From contig NZ_JAUFQP010000013.1 in assembly GCF_030409805.1 (NCBI RefSeq), forward strand, positions 688,501-752,500: 64,000 nucleotides of DNA, in the 5' to 3' direction. Within the stretch, counting starts at the first letter, position 1, and each line of letters opens with the position of its first letter. Source of the DNA: Algibacter miyuki (GTDB lineage Bacteria > Bacteroidota > Bacteroidia > Flavobacteriales > Flavobacteriaceae). Below the pieces are notes generated by a model that had not been told where the DNA came from, ran no database searches, and was given only the letters and a program-made list of their open reading frames with translations. The translations under genes and the position numbers were made by a program. Below, piece after piece: positions 19,002 to 28,729 of this stretch.

Positions 19002-19388
19002 TTAGTCCATATCCTCATCCTGAGGTGTATCTGTATAATCATCAATATCCCGACGGTCTTTTTTCGTTGGTCTACCAACCCCTTTTTTACGATAATAATC
19101 CTTAGAATATTTTAAAAGTTCTTGCGCTTCAAACTGCTCTTTTGGCGTTGTGTCTGTTCTGTAAAGATCTACCAGTTTAGCTCCAACACGACTTTCAGGA
19201 ATATCATTAACTTTTAAACGGTAGTTAATTTGGTTTTTCCGAAGCTCAATAATATCTTGCGGATATACCTCTCTACTGGGTTTAACCGAGTCTCCACCAA
19301 TTTTAACCTGGCCTTTTTTACAAGCCGTTGTTGCAATGGTTCTTGTCTTGTAATATCTAATACACCACAAATACTTATCTATCCGCAT
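19002..19388 (-). CDS. S4-domain RNA-binding protein (Hsp15-like)
   Basis: A 128-residue protein with an S4 RNA-binding domain at residues 1-~60 (MRIDKYLWCIRYYKTRTIA, GQVKIGGDSVKPSREV) and a basic, then acidic, tail with GRPTKKDRR. This is the layout of Hsp15/HslR, which binds free 50S subunits with stalled nascent chains. The acidic end (DIDDYTDTPQDEDMD) is longer than in E. coli HslR. Divergent from the FKBP-type lipoprotein gene. Confidence 0.85.
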   Translation of the reverse strand: MRIDKYLWCIRYYKTRTIATTACKKGQVKIGGDSVKPSREVYPQDIIELRKNQINYRLKVNDIPESRVGAKLVDLYRTDTTPKEQFEAQELLKYSKDYYRKKGVGRPTKKDRRDIDDYTDTPQDEDMD

Positions 19389-19420
19389 ACAATTATTTAA
19401 AAAACTTCGTTAATGTTATG

Positions 19421-19450
19421 TTGCAAGATTATATATTCTGTGTAAAATTG
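19421..19450 (+). promoter_or_regulatory. Promoter of the FKBP-type lipoprotein gene
   Basis: TTG (19421-19423), spacer of 19, then TAAAATTG (19443-19450): one mismatch to TAnnTTTG. The box ends 27 bases before the ATG at 19478. Confidence 0.7.
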
Positions 19451-19477
19451 TATCTTGCGCATCAAAAATAAGCAATA

Positions 19478-20449
19478 ATGAGTTTAAGAAAAATTAGTTT
19501 TTTAATATTAAGTTTGGTTTTAGTATTTTCTGCATGTAAGAAAGATGATGATGGAGATGGTATTATTGAATTTGTAGAAGCTGATAGAACAGAACAACAA
19601 GCAATCGATAATGATTCGATACTTAAATATTTTAAGAATCATTATTTTAATGCTAGTGAAATTTCTAGTAGTACCAATCCTAAAATTAGCGATTTAACAT
19701 TTACAGAACTTGTTGAAGGCGAATCTGTGCCGGATGGAAGTATTTTGTTAGACGATTTGTTAGACAATCCTAGTGCTACTTTTGAATTAGAAGAAAAAGA
19801 AGTTTTTTATGCTGAAACAGATTATATTATTTATGTATTACATATAAACCAAGGAGGAGGAACTACAGTACCTCATTTTTGTGACACCGTAAGAGTACGT
19901 TACGAAGGGATGTTATTAGATAATACTGTTTTTGATAGTGCTGTAACACCTGTAGATTTTGATTTACTCTCATTAATACCGGTTTGGCAAAAAGTATTGC
20001 CATCTTTTAATACTGCAGCAACATATGGAGATAACGCTGACGGTACAGTAGCATATGATAATCATGGTGCAGCTGCCATGTTTGTGCCTTCAGGTTTAGG
20101 TTATTTTTCTAGTGGTTCTGGTGATATTTCAGCATATTCACCTTTAATTTTTAAGTTTGATTTATTACAATCTTTTATTGCCGATCATGATGAAGATGGT
20201 GTGCCTTCTTATTTAGAAGATTTAAACAATGATGGTGAATTTCTTGTTAACTATGATGATTTAGAAGATGATGCCGATGATGATACAGATGGTGATGGTG
20301 TACCGGACTATGCCGATACTGATGATGATGGCGATGGTGTTTTTACAATATATGAAGATACCGATGAAGATGGAGATCCTACCAATGATATAGGCGCAAA
20401 TAATATAGCAAAATATTTAGACCCTACCGAAACAGAGTCTAATTTATAA
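19478..20449 (+). CDS. FKBP-type peptidyl-prolyl isomerase lipoprotein with acidic TSP3-like tail
   Basis: A 323-residue lipoprotein (VFSAC, Cys at residue 20). Residues ~125-235 form an FKBP-like domain: DTVRVRYEGMLLDNTVFDS opens it, and AAMFVPSGLGYFSSG matches the conserved IPxxLAYG region with a changed end. From ~236 the tail is a series of Asp-rich loops (DHDEDGVPSYLED, DTDGDGVPDYADTDDDGDG, DTDEDGDPTND) of the thrombospondin-3 calcium-binding kind. It probably folds other exported proteins, with the tail rigidified by Ca2+; both are inference from the families. Single gene with a shared terminator. Confidence 0.85.
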   Translation: MSLRKISFLILSLVLVFSACKKDDDGDGIIEFVEADRTEQQAIDNDSILKYFKNHYFNASEISSSTNPKISDLTFTELVEGESVPDGSILLDDLLDNPSATFELEEKEVFYAETDYIIYVLHINQGGGTTVPHFCDTVRVRYEGMLLDNTVFDSAVTPVDFDLLSLIPVWQKVLPSFNTAATYGDNADGTVAYDNHGAAAMFVPSGLGYFSSGSGDISAYSPLIFKFDLLQSFIADHDEDGVPSYLEDLNNDGEFLVNYDDLEDDADDDTDGDGVPDYADTDDDGDGVFTIYEDTDEDGDPTNDIGANNIAKYLDPTETESNL

Positions 20450-20467
20450 AATAAAGGTACTAGTTAT

Positions 20468-20501
20468 AAAAAAAGGAGTAGCAAATGCTACTCCTTTTTT
20501 T
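20468..20501 (+). terminator. Bidirectional terminator between convergent genes
   Basis: A strong stem AAAAAAAGGAGTAGC / GCTACTCCTTTTTTT with a 4-base loop lies between the stops at 20449 (+) and 20488 (-). Confidence 0.92.
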
Positions 20502-20742
20502 GTGGTTTTTTTTCTCCTTTTTTAGGCATTGGTCCTCGTAAATGAATAACCAAACCGTTTAAGAAATTACGTAGTATTTGGTCGCCACACTCCATGTATT
20601 TTGGGTGATCTTCTTTTCTGAACAACGCTCCTAATTCGCTTTTAGAAATTCTAAAATCTACGAGTTCTAATATTTTTACTATTTCATCATCACGCAGCTT
20701 TAAAGCCACGCGTAATTTTTTTAAAACATCATTATTTGTCAT
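20488..20742 (-). CDS. Single-repeat DUF1456 (YehS-like) protein
   Basis: An 84-residue protein: MTNNDVLKKLRVALKLRDDEIVKIL, then ISKSELGALFRKEDHPKY and LRNFLNGLVIHLRG. This is one copy of the DUF1456 repeat; E. coli YehS-type proteins have two copies in ~150 residues, and this chain resembles the second one most. The end is basic (KKGEKKPQKKE). Function unknown. The start is well defined by the MTNND motif shared with the family. The terminator hairpin overlaps its stop region. Confidence 0.85.
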   Translation of the reverse strand: MTNNDVLKKLRVALKLRDDEIVKILELVDFRISKSELGALFRKEDHPKYMECGDQILRNFLNGLVIHLRGPMPKKGEKKPQKKE

Positions 20743-21268
20743 ATTTTTATGTGCAATTGCTTATTAAAGCGATTAATATAATCTTGAAACCGTCCTTTTG
20801 CCGATAATTACAAAATTAATGTAATAAAATTTAAGTTAACATGATATTTTGAAGTGAATTTGAGAAAGAATACATTTTAAAAACCCGAGAAGCCTTAATT
20901 CTAGAGGTTTTCTTGAAAAAAACATGCCGTTCATCGATTCTTGTATTTCTTCCAACGCTTTCTGCTGTTTTCCTTTTTATTTTTAATAGGCCTCATTTTT
21001 GAATGAATTTATCCAACTTTTTTTAATCCATAAAAAGGTGCTATGCCCTTTTTTTACAGGAGGTTTAAAGGAATTGCATATAGTGTTTGTGTTTGTTGCT
21101 GTTAAGGTAAGATGCATTTTTATTAGATGAATAATATTCAAGAGTGGTTCAAATAAATAAAAATCACGATTAAATACCTGTCAATTTTCGATAAGTGGTA
21201 TTATATCTACGACAATTACTTTCTGTTTCTGCGTAAATTTATAATGTAACCCTCAGACCCACTTAAAG
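20743..21268. other. 526-base gap without a recognised gene
   Basis: No open frame with coding character is seen on either strand. The only structure is a hairpin with T-run at 21031-21056 (TAAAAAGG...CCCTTTTTTT) that is not near the end of any annotated gene, and an AAAACC...GGTTTT pairing around 20880-20910. It could hold an unannotated small RNA or be decayed sequence. Confidence 0.4.
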
Positions 21269-21682
21269 ATGATTAATAAAGTAGAAAAATTAAATTTATT
21301 GTCGGAAATGATTGCTTTTGCGAAGTACGACAAAAATATAAGGCACTTAGAATACAACTTTTTATTAGGGGTAGCTAAGCAATTAGAAATTCGTCGTGAA
21401 GATTTTGAATACTTAATTGAAAACCCTATTAATTACACGCATTTAAAATCGCATAGCGAACGTATCGTACAGTTTCATAGACTTGTTTTATTAATGAATA
21501 TTGAACAAGAATCTGAGGATGGAAATAATTCTGCTGGAGTTATAAAACTTTATAATTTTGGATTAAGAATGGGGTTAAGTCACGAGTCCATCACTAAAGT
21601 ATTGTATTTAATGGATAACTTTCCAAATAAAATAGTACCGCCAGATGTATTAATCGATATTTTTAAAACACATTACAACTAA
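21269..21682 (+). CDS. TerB-like helical protein next to uvrB
   Basis: A 137-residue cytoplasmic, helical protein (MINKVEKLNLLSEMIAFAKYD, HSERIVQFHRLVLLMNIE, VIKLYNFGLRMGLSHESI). The pattern of paired helices with a conserved FHRLVLLMNI core resembles the TerB/YebE-type fold. In flavobacteria such proteins beside uvrB are sometimes labelled excinuclease subunit B by proximity; it has no UvrB domain. Function unknown. Convergent with uvrB. Confidence 0.65.
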   Translation: MINKVEKLNLLSEMIAFAKYDKNIRHLEYNFLLGVAKQLEIRREDFEYLIENPINYTHLKSHSERIVQFHRLVLLMNIEQESEDGNNSAGVIKLYNFGLRMGLSHESITKVLYLMDNFPNKIVPPDVLIDIFKTHYN

Positions 21683-21784
21683 ACATCGTTTTCCTAAAAC
21701 AAGATAACAATCCTTATTGCTAAACCGTTTTATCTGTTTAGTGAAGGCTATTAAGTGTTAATTTTAACCTATTATAGGATTGTA

Positions 21785-21820
21785 AGAAAAGCTAAAGATT
21801 TTTAAATCTTTAGCTTTTCT
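21785..21820 (-). terminator. Perfect palindrome over the uvrB stop, probable terminator
   Basis: 17-bp arms (21785-21801 and 21804-21820) pair perfectly with two bases between. The right arm encodes the last residues of UvrB (KLEKLKI) and the stop TAA is at 21804-21802, so the terminator stem is partly inside the coding region. An A/T tract follows. Confidence 0.75.
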
Positions 21821-23805
21821 AGTTTATCCTGGCAAGCCTTTATTTCGTCGCGTAATTTGGCGGCTACTAAAAAGTCTAAAGCTTTTGCAGCACTTTCCAT
21901 GAGTTTTCGTTTTTCACGAATTTTCTTTTCTAATTCTGGCTTACTTAAATATTCACTTTCTGGTTCTGCAGCTTTTGCAGCTTCAAGTTCGTAACTATAA
22001 GTACTTACCGAGTTTTTGGTTAAAACGTTATCTAGACTTTTATTTAACGCTGTTGGCGTAATGTTGTTTTTTGTGTTGTAAGCAATTTGTTTTTCACGAC
22101 GGTATTCGGTTTCGTCTATCGTTTTTTGCATGCTTTTAGTTATTTTATCAGCATACATTATAGCTTTTCCGTTAAGGTTTCTAGCAGCACGACCAACCGT
22201 TTGGGTTAAAGAACGTGCCGAACGTAAAAAACCTTCTTTATCGGCATCTAAAATGGCAACCAAAGAGACTTCAGGTAGATCTAAACCTTCACGAAGTAAA
22301 TTTACGCCCACTAAAACATCAAATAAACCTTTACGCAAATCTTGCATAATTTCTACACGTTCTAAGGTGTCTACATCACTATGTATGTAGCGGCAACGTA
22401 TCTGGATGCGGTCTAAATATTTGGTTAATTCTTCCGCCATACGTTTGGTTAATGTAGTCACCAAAGTACGTTCGTCCTTTTCTATGCGTTGTTGTATTTC
22501 TTCAATTAAATCGTCAATTTGATTTAAACTAGGGCGGATTTCAATAATAGGATCTAATAATCCTGTAGGTCTAATTACTTGTTCTACATAAACACCTCCC
22601 GTTTTTTGCAATTCATAATCGGCTGGTGTGGCACTTACATAAATTACCTGACTTTGTATGGCTTCAAATTCTTCAAATTTTAAAGGTCTGTTATCCATTG
22701 CGGCAGGTAATCGAAACCCGTATTCTACTAGATTTTCCTTTCTACTTCGGTCACCTCCATACATGGCATGCACTTGCGAAATGGTAACATGACTTTCATC
22801 AACCACCATTAAATAATCATCTGGAAAATAATCTAATAAACAGAAGGGGCGCGTTCCTGGAAGTCGTCTATCTAAATAACGCGAGTAATTTTCAATACCT
22901 GAACAATACCCCAATTCACGAATCATTTCTAAATCGAATTCGGTACGTTCCTTAAGTCGTTTGGCTTCTAAATGTTTGCCTATTTCTTTAAAATAATCGT
23001 ATTGTTTTACTAAATCATCCTGAATTTCCCCAATCGCATTCTGTAAAATATCAGGCGATGTGACAAACATATTTGCAGGATAGATGGTGATTTGATCATA
23101 TTTCTCTACAATTTCATTGGTTTGGATATTAAAGGATTCAATCTCTTCAATTTCATCACCAAAAAAGTGAATTCTAAAAGCATCATCAGCATAACTCGGG
23201 AAAATATCAACAGTATCTCCTTTTATTCTGAAATTACCATGTCTAAAATCGGCTTCGGTTCTAGAATATAAACTCTGTACTAGGGTATGAAGTAATTTGG
23301 TTCGAGAAATTTCCTGATCTCTTTTTAATGAAATAACATTTTTCTGAAATTCCACTGGGTTTCCGATACCATAAATGCAAGAAACCGAAGCAATAACAAT
23401 GACGTCGCGACGCCCAGAAAGTAGGGAGGAGGTTGCGCTTAAACGCATTTTCTCTATTTCTTCGTTGATAGATAAATCTTTTTCAATGTAAACTCCAGAC
23501 ACCGGAATATAGGCTTCGGGTTGGTAATAATCGTAGTAAGACACAAAATACTCGACGGCGTTGTTCGGAAAAAATTGTTTAAATTCTGAATAGAGTTGGG
23601 CAGCTAAAGTTTTGTTGTGTGCCAAAATTAAGGTTGGTCGCTGTACTTCTTCAATCACATTGGCCACGGTAAATGTTTTTCCCGAGCCTGTAACACCTAA
23701 TAAAGTTTGATATTGCTCGTCGGCATTTAAACCAGCAACTAATTGCTTTATTGCGCCAGGTTGATCACCAGTAGGACTAAATTCAGATTCAATTTTAAAC
23801 TTCAT
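21802..23805 (-). CDS. uvrB: Excinuclease ABC subunit B
   Basis: A 667-residue damage-recognition helicase of nucleotide excision repair, loaded by UvrA and then binding UvrC. The N-terminus is SEFSPTGDQPGAI, Walker A is GVTGSGKTFTVANV (about residue 38), the beta-hairpin region contains YYDYYQPEAYIP, VDESHVT is the DEAD-like box, and helicase motifs V-VI are in VGVNLLREGLDLPEV and TQTVGRAARN. The C-terminal UVR motif (LRDEIKACQDKLEKL) for UvrC contact is present. Length is typical. The stop codon sits in a terminator palindrome. Confidence 0.98.
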   Translation of the reverse strand: MKFKIESEFSPTGDQPGAIKQLVAGLNADEQYQTLLGVTGSGKTFTVANVIEEVQRPTLILAHNKTLAAQLYSEFKQFFPNNAVEYFVSYYDYYQPEAYIPVSGVYIEKDLSINEEIEKMRLSATSSLLSGRRDVIVIASVSCIYGIGNPVEFQKNVISLKRDQEISRTKLLHTLVQSLYSRTEADFRHGNFRIKGDTVDIFPSYADDAFRIHFFGDEIEEIESFNIQTNEIVEKYDQITIYPANMFVTSPDILQNAIGEIQDDLVKQYDYFKEIGKHLEAKRLKERTEFDLEMIRELGYCSGIENYSRYLDRRLPGTRPFCLLDYFPDDYLMVVDESHVTISQVHAMYGGDRSRKENLVEYGFRLPAAMDNRPLKFEEFEAIQSQVIYVSATPADYELQKTGGVYVEQVIRPTGLLDPIIEIRPSLNQIDDLIEEIQQRIEKDERTLVTTLTKRMAEELTKYLDRIQIRCRYIHSDVDTLERVEIMQDLRKGLFDVLVGVNLLREGLDLPEVSLVAILDADKEGFLRSARSLTQTVGRAARNLNGKAIMYADKITKSMQKTIDETEYRREKQIAYNTKNNITPTALNKSLDNVLTKNSVSTYSYELEAAKAAEPESEYLSKPELEKKIREKRKLMESAAKALDFLVAAKLRDEIKACQDKLEKLKI

Positions 23806-23830
23806 CCTACAAAATTACGCAAAATAAACG

Positions 23831-26800
23831 TTATCGCTTTAATGTAAAATGCCCTTTTAATTGCATGGTTTTTCCATTGTAATTTACGTTTGCTAAATAC
23901 CAATAATCACCTGTTGGCATTGGATATCCATTCAAAGTACCATCCCAACCTGGTGAGGTGTGTGTAAGTGTTTTTAGTAACTTGCCGTAACGATCGTAAA
24001 TTGAAATCGTAGTGCCTACTAAAGTGTTTACACCTGTAATGTGCCAAGCGTCGAAAGCCCCATCGTTATTTGGAGTCATGAATTTAGGTGTATCAATAAC
24101 CACCACTTCTTTTGTGGTTTCTAAACAACCGTTTAAATCGATTATAGTTAACGTATGGTAGCCAATACCTACATTCCTGAAAACATTATCAGTTTGTGGA
24201 GCATTATCGTCTAAAGCGTAAGCGTAATTACCAATACCACTCACGGTTACAGTAATATTATTGGGGTCTGAAAAATCTACAGTTTCAGTAGTTTCTATAG
24301 TGGCTTGCTCGGATACCGATACATTAAATTCACGGTATGTTTGGCAACCATGTATGGTGGTTACCGTTACAGCATATGTGCCAACTTCTGTAATTTCAAT
24401 TTCTGGAGTTGTAGCGTTTGTAGACCATAAATAGCTGTCAGTAGCATGATTGGTATTTGCTGAAACTACTAAAGGTAAATTTTCTAAACAGATCACTTGG
24501 TCTTCAATTTCTACAACAGGTTTTGGGTTGATGATTATGGTAAAATCGGTGATACTGTAACAACTGGTAATTTTATTTTCTACTCTAACAAAAACAGTTT
24601 CATTGTTAAATGCCATGTAGGTATTAGGGATGGCGTCGGTTTTACTTTCCGCGTAAGCGAAATCGGTATAATACGATATGGTATAATCATTAGGATTTTG
24701 CCCGCCCAAAATAGCACTGTTTTGTTGTGTTAAATCGAATTCTAAAATGCCATCATAATCGTCGTCACAAGCTTCTAAATGACTTGTTTTATTTGCTGTT
24801 GGCAGAATGTTAACCTTAACGTCAAACGGATAGATCGTTGAGCAACCCGTTATAATGTTGGTGGCTTTGGCGTAAAGTCTATCTAAATATGTTTGATAGT
24901 TATACGTAGTGTTTAATGGGTTGGTGTTATTATCCGCGTCGTTTTGGTTGGCATAATAGTTTATTTGAATTTCAGCATCGGGAGCCATTAATAAAACATA
25001 AATGTCGGTTAAATTAATAGAACCATTATCACAGGTTTCGTAAGTTTTAAAATCGTTAACCGCGGGAGGAATATTCACAATAAGTTCTAATGGAACATAC
25101 ACAAAGCAATTAGAAATAGTATTAGTTACTTTTACATATAGCGTTTGCGGATTATTTGTGTTTGTATAGTTTTGCGGAGTTGAAATTGGGTTGATATTGG
25201 ATTCTAAATCGTCCACGGATTCAAAATAACTTACTTCAATATTGTCTTGACGTACATCTAAAATATCTACTGAAGAATCGGTTAGGTTAAAACTATGAAA
25301 GCCATCAAAATTGCTGTCGCACTGTATCATCGGTTCCGAAGCGTTGACTTCTGGAGCTTGAATAATGTTTATAGTAAATGAAGTAATCGAGTTACAAATA
25401 GTTCCATTATCAATAACGGCATAAACCGTTTGCGGATTTGCTGTGTTTGTAAAGGTTGTAGAAACAGGGTTTGTTTTAGTTTCCGCATTATCGCGCGAGG
25501 TGTAAAAGGTAATGTCTAAAGTATCGTTTATACCGTTCGATATTTCTGTAATTTTTTCTGTTAGGTCGAAAACGGCCTTAGCATCATTACTTTTATCATC
25601 GCAAACAAAATAATCTTGTGGTTGGTTGAATAGGGGATTAGTGCCCACTTCAACAATAAAAGAACTTGTGGCAAAACAATCTATATCGGTTATATTTTCA
25701 ATACGTGTAAATAAGGTTTGTGGATTGCTTATGTTTTCATAATTTGAATTCTTATCGATAGCATGCATTCTTGCTATGGCATCAGCTTCATTTAAATAAT
25801 AAGAGACTGTTTTTCCAGGTTGCCCGTTTAAAATTTCAGCATCCTTAGTGTTAAGAATAAAATCTGCAAAACCATCACTTGCATTTTCGCATACTTTATA
25901 GTTACTAATAGGCACAAAAACTGGAGTCGTATTTATGGTAACTGATATAGCTTCTGTGCTGTAACATCCAGAAGTTGTATTGTTTATTCTTGCATAAATA
26001 GTTTCCGATCCGGTGTTGTAAGCGGTTGGATCGGTTATTGGGCTGTTACTGTTTTGGGCATCGTTTAAGCTTTTGTAAAACGTAATTTGACGTTCTGTCG
26101 CATCGGTAATAATCTCCGTGTTTTTACTTGTTAAATCAATAATTGCGGTAGTATCTTGGCTGGCATTACAAATAATAAAAGGACTCGGTTGGCTGCTTTC
26201 TGGAGCAAGTAAAACTTGAACGCTAAACGTGTTTGTATCATAACAACCGGTTTCTGTATTGGTGATTCGGGTGAAAAAGGGTTGCGGGTTTTGAGTGTTA
26301 GTATAATTGTTTCCTATGGCATTAATGTTGTCTACAGCATCATCCGCAGTAAGGAAATAATTTACAGAAAAGCCTGGTGTATTATGGGTGATATCGGCGT
26401 CAAAAGTTCTTAAATCTATGGTTGTAAAGCCATCTTGGTCGGCGTCGCAATAATCCACGGTTCCAATAGAATCAAACTCATCAATAGGCGTTAATACTAA
26501 ATCTAAGGAGTTTACTTCAGAACACGTTGGGCTTGTAATAGTAATGTATAACGTGGCATTTAATCCTTGAGAATTATAAGGTGTGGTTTTATTTAACGGA
26601 TTATTTCCGCTGTTTCTATCATTTTCAGTTTCGTAAAAATCGACTGAAATATCACGTAAATCGTCTGCAATATATTGTTCAATAATAGCTAAATCGAAAC
26701 TTTCTTCTTCATCATTAGCAATATCGCAAACGCGGATAATACCTGTGTTGGTGGCAGTTAATAAAATATTGGTATGAATTTCCATAGGCACAAAAGAAGC

Positions 26801-28654
26801 ACAACCTGTTTGGTTATTTTCTACACGCACATAAAGCGTTTGTTCTTCAAATACCGTGTTTTGGAAATTAGTATCGTCGGTAATAGCGTTTTCATCTAAA
26901 TGCGCATCATCTAACGATTCGTGAAATGTTACCGTAACATCGGTTAAACCTTGAATAATATCAGGGATTATAGTTGTTAAATCAAAATGCGCATAACCAT
27001 CATAACTTTTATCGCAAGCATCTAGATAATGGAAATCAGCTGTGTTGATTACTGGGTTTTCGTTTACTATAATATCAAAAAAAGTAGTGGTAAAACAACC
27101 TGTGTTTTGATTTTCAGTACGCGCATAAATAGTTTCGGTGGGGTTACTATTGGTGTACGGAAGTGCCAAAATATTTGTGGCTGTATCCGCATCATTTTGA
27201 GAGTTGTAATAGGTAACAAAAACTTCGGATTGTGCGCCTATAATGTCAGAATCCATAACCGATAAATCGATGGCTGTTCTACCGTCAGCAAATCCATCAT
27301 CACAAATATTTAAGTCTGAAGGTTTAGTTGAAACAGGTAAGGGGTTTACAATTAAATCGAAGCTGGTATAGCCTAAACAGCCGGTATCAATATTAGACGT
27401 TCTAACAAATATAGTTTGTGGGGTTGTTGTATTTTGAATGGGAGTTGAAATGGCATTGCTATTGGTTTCAGAATCGTCTAAAGTATAATGATAACTAATG
27501 TTGTAATTTCCTGGTGGCAGCGCATTTAAAATCTCGTTATTTTTAGTCGAAAGATCAAAATTTTCTTCGGAATCGCCACTCGAATCATCACAAATTTCAT
27601 AATTTGAAATAGGATCTACCGATTGTGTATTGCTTAAAGTGATGGTAATATCGTCTTCAATAGTACAAGTAGAACTCGAAAATGGAATATCGATAACCAC
27701 TTTATAAGTTCCGGTTTCTGTAATGTTTAATTGTGGTTGGTTGGCGCTATCAATAAGCGTGTTGTTTAAAAACCAAGAATATTCGGCTTCAGGATTATTA
27801 ATATCCGCATTAAGCGTATGGTCGCTAGCGCAGGTTTGAAAATCGGTTCCTAAATCGACATGCGATGAAAAGCTATTACCTTCAATAAAAACAGCAGAAT
27901 CGTAGTTTTTGTCGTTGTAATCGGCAATGACAAGTTTAATTTCATATAAAACATTAGGCGTAATAGTTGCTGAGGCCGAAAGTACATTGGTACGCCCGTT
28001 AAAATTGGTGTCGCCAACACTGTAACCATTAAAATACTGTTCGTTTTCTGCCTCGCAAAAGCCTACAATGTTGCTGTGAACCGTATTTGTGCTTACCGGA
28101 GTTGAGGTTCCTGGAAGTACGGCAATATTAGTAAAAGCACTTCCTGAATCAGCTTCGCGGATTAAAAATGCAAAAGCATCAGAATAGTCGCAAGGGAAAT
28201 TAGCGTAATATTCTTCGGAAGCTAAAATATAATTAAATTGAATTTGGTTTGAGGCAGATATAAAATTGAAAGCAATAGATGTGGCATTTAGAGTTCCTGA
28301 AACTCCCAAGGCGGTTTCTAAATCGGCATCGGTACCCCAATTGGTTTCACCGTCGTTAAGGTGTTTTGTGTTTTCTGAATTTCCTGCAGAAGTTGCATTT
28401 CCTGTTGAAAGCATGATTCCATTTGCAAAAGGAAAGTTGGAATTGCCCTTTTCGAAATAACCAAAACTTCCTAGATTGTTAATCGATCCATTGACTTCCG
28501 ACTTAATATCCGAAAGCTCTACGCAACCTTCAACTAAATTGTTTTCAACAAGAGTCGTTACAGGAAGACTGTTGTCTATTGTAATTTGTTGAGAATATAT
28601 TGTGTTGCAAAGTAATAGGGCAACAAAACATAACAAAGTAGGTGATTTATACAT
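23831..28654 (-). CDS. Giant T9SS type B surface protein with choice-of-anchor L domain and 11 repeats
   Basis: A 1607-residue secreted protein. It has a signal peptide ending near IYSQQ and a choice-of-anchor L domain (about 25-265: FPFANGIMLSTGN, NQIQFNYILASEEYY, DAFAFLIRE). I count about 11 repeats of ~92 residues between roughly 345 and 1360. Each has the plan CDD/CDx-DGF-xFDLT, VTYYxSxxDA, NPQTxYVRxEN, then a second Cys (TGCY). It ends in a type B T9SS domain (MTPNNDGAFDAWHI, ISIYDRYGKLLKTL, GWDGTLNGYPMPTGDYWY, LKGHFTLKR). The repeats look like Ig-like beta modules, with Asp/Asn-rich loops that may bind calcium. Probably a cell-surface adhesin, possibly helping gliding or attachment; the function is inferred. 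The next gene upstream encodes a second such protein. Confidence 0.88.
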   Translation of the reverse strand: MYKSPTLLCFVALLLCNTIYSQQITIDNSLPVTTLVENNLVEGCVELSDIKSEVNGSINNLGSFGYFEKGNSNFPFANGIMLSTGNATSAGNSENTKHLNDGETNWGTDADLETALGVSGTLNATSIAFNFISASNQIQFNYILASEEYYANFPCDYSDAFAFLIREADSGSAFTNIAVLPGTSTPVSTNTVHSNIVGFCEAENEQYFNGYSVGDTNFNGRTNVLSASATITPNVLYEIKLVIADYNDKNYDSAVFIEGNSFSSHVDLGTDFQTCASDHTLNADINNPEAEYSWFLNNTLIDSANQPQLNITETGTYKVVIDIPFSSSTCTIEDDITITLSNTQSVDPISNYEICDDSSGDSEENFDLSTKNNEILNALPPGNYNISYHYTLDDSETNSNAISTPIQNTTTPQTIFVRTSNIDTGCLGYTSFDLIVNPLPVSTKPSDLNICDDGFADGRTAIDLSVMDSDIIGAQSEVFVTYYNSQNDADTATNILALPYTNSNPTETIYARTENQNTGCFTTTFFDIIVNENPVINTADFHYLDACDKSYDGYAHFDLTTIIPDIIQGLTDVTVTFHESLDDAHLDENAITDDTNFQNTVFEEQTLYVRVENNQTGCASFVPMEIHTNILLTATNTGIIRVCDIANDEEESFDLAIIEQYIADDLRDISVDFYETENDRNSGNNPLNKTTPYNSQGLNATLYITITSPTCSEVNSLDLVLTPIDEFDSIGTVDYCDADQDGFTTIDLRTFDADITHNTPGFSVNYFLTADDAVDNINAIGNNYTNTQNPQPFFTRITNTETGCYDTNTFSVQVLLAPESSQPSPFIICNASQDTTAIIDLTSKNTEIITDATERQITFYKSLNDAQNSNSPITDPTAYNTGSETIYARINNTTSGCYSTEAISVTINTTPVFVPISNYKVCENASDGFADFILNTKDAEILNGQPGKTVSYYLNEADAIARMHAIDKNSNYENISNPQTLFTRIENITDIDCFATSSFIVEVGTNPLFNQPQDYFVCDDKSNDAKAVFDLTEKITEISNGINDTLDITFYTSRDNAETKTNPVSTTFTNTANPQTVYAVIDNGTICNSITSFTINIIQAPEVNASEPMIQCDSNFDGFHSFNLTDSSVDILDVRQDNIEVSYFESVDDLESNINPISTPQNYTNTNNPQTLYVKVTNTISNCFVYVPLELIVNIPPAVNDFKTYETCDNGSINLTDIYVLLMAPDAEIQINYYANQNDADNNTNPLNTTYNYQTYLDRLYAKATNIITGCSTIYPFDVKVNILPTANKTSHLEACDDDYDGILEFDLTQQNSAILGGQNPNDYTISYYTDFAYAESKTDAIPNTYMAFNNETVFVRVENKITSCYSITDFTIIINPKPVVEIEDQVICLENLPLVVSANTNHATDSYLWSTNATTPEIEITEVGTYAVTVTTIHGCQTYREFNVSVSEQATIETTETVDFSDPNNITVTVSGIGNYAYALDDNAPQTDNVFRNVGIGYHTLTIIDLNGCLETTKEVVVIDTPKFMTPNNDGAFDAWHITGVNTLVGTTISIYDRYGKLLKTLTHTSPGWDGTLNGYPMPTGDYWYLANVNYNGKTMQLKGHFTLKR

Positions 28655-28721
28655 GTAGGCTCGTATTTTGGGGTAAAACAGGCTTTTTGGGGTATGTGAC
28701 TTGTTTTATTTAAATGTTCGA

Positions 28722-28729
28722 CAAATATA
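28722..28729 (-). promoter_or_regulatory. Possible -7 box of the 1607-residue T9SS protein gene
   Basis: TATATTTG on the minus strand, 68 bases before the ATG at 28654. No TTG is seen at a spacing of 19, so this is a half-supported promoter. Confidence 0.45.

Noticed and set aside
21269..21682. Excinuclease subunit annotation for the 137-residue protein beside uvrB
   Set aside because: No nuclease, helicase or UVR motif; the name seen in some records probably comes from its position.
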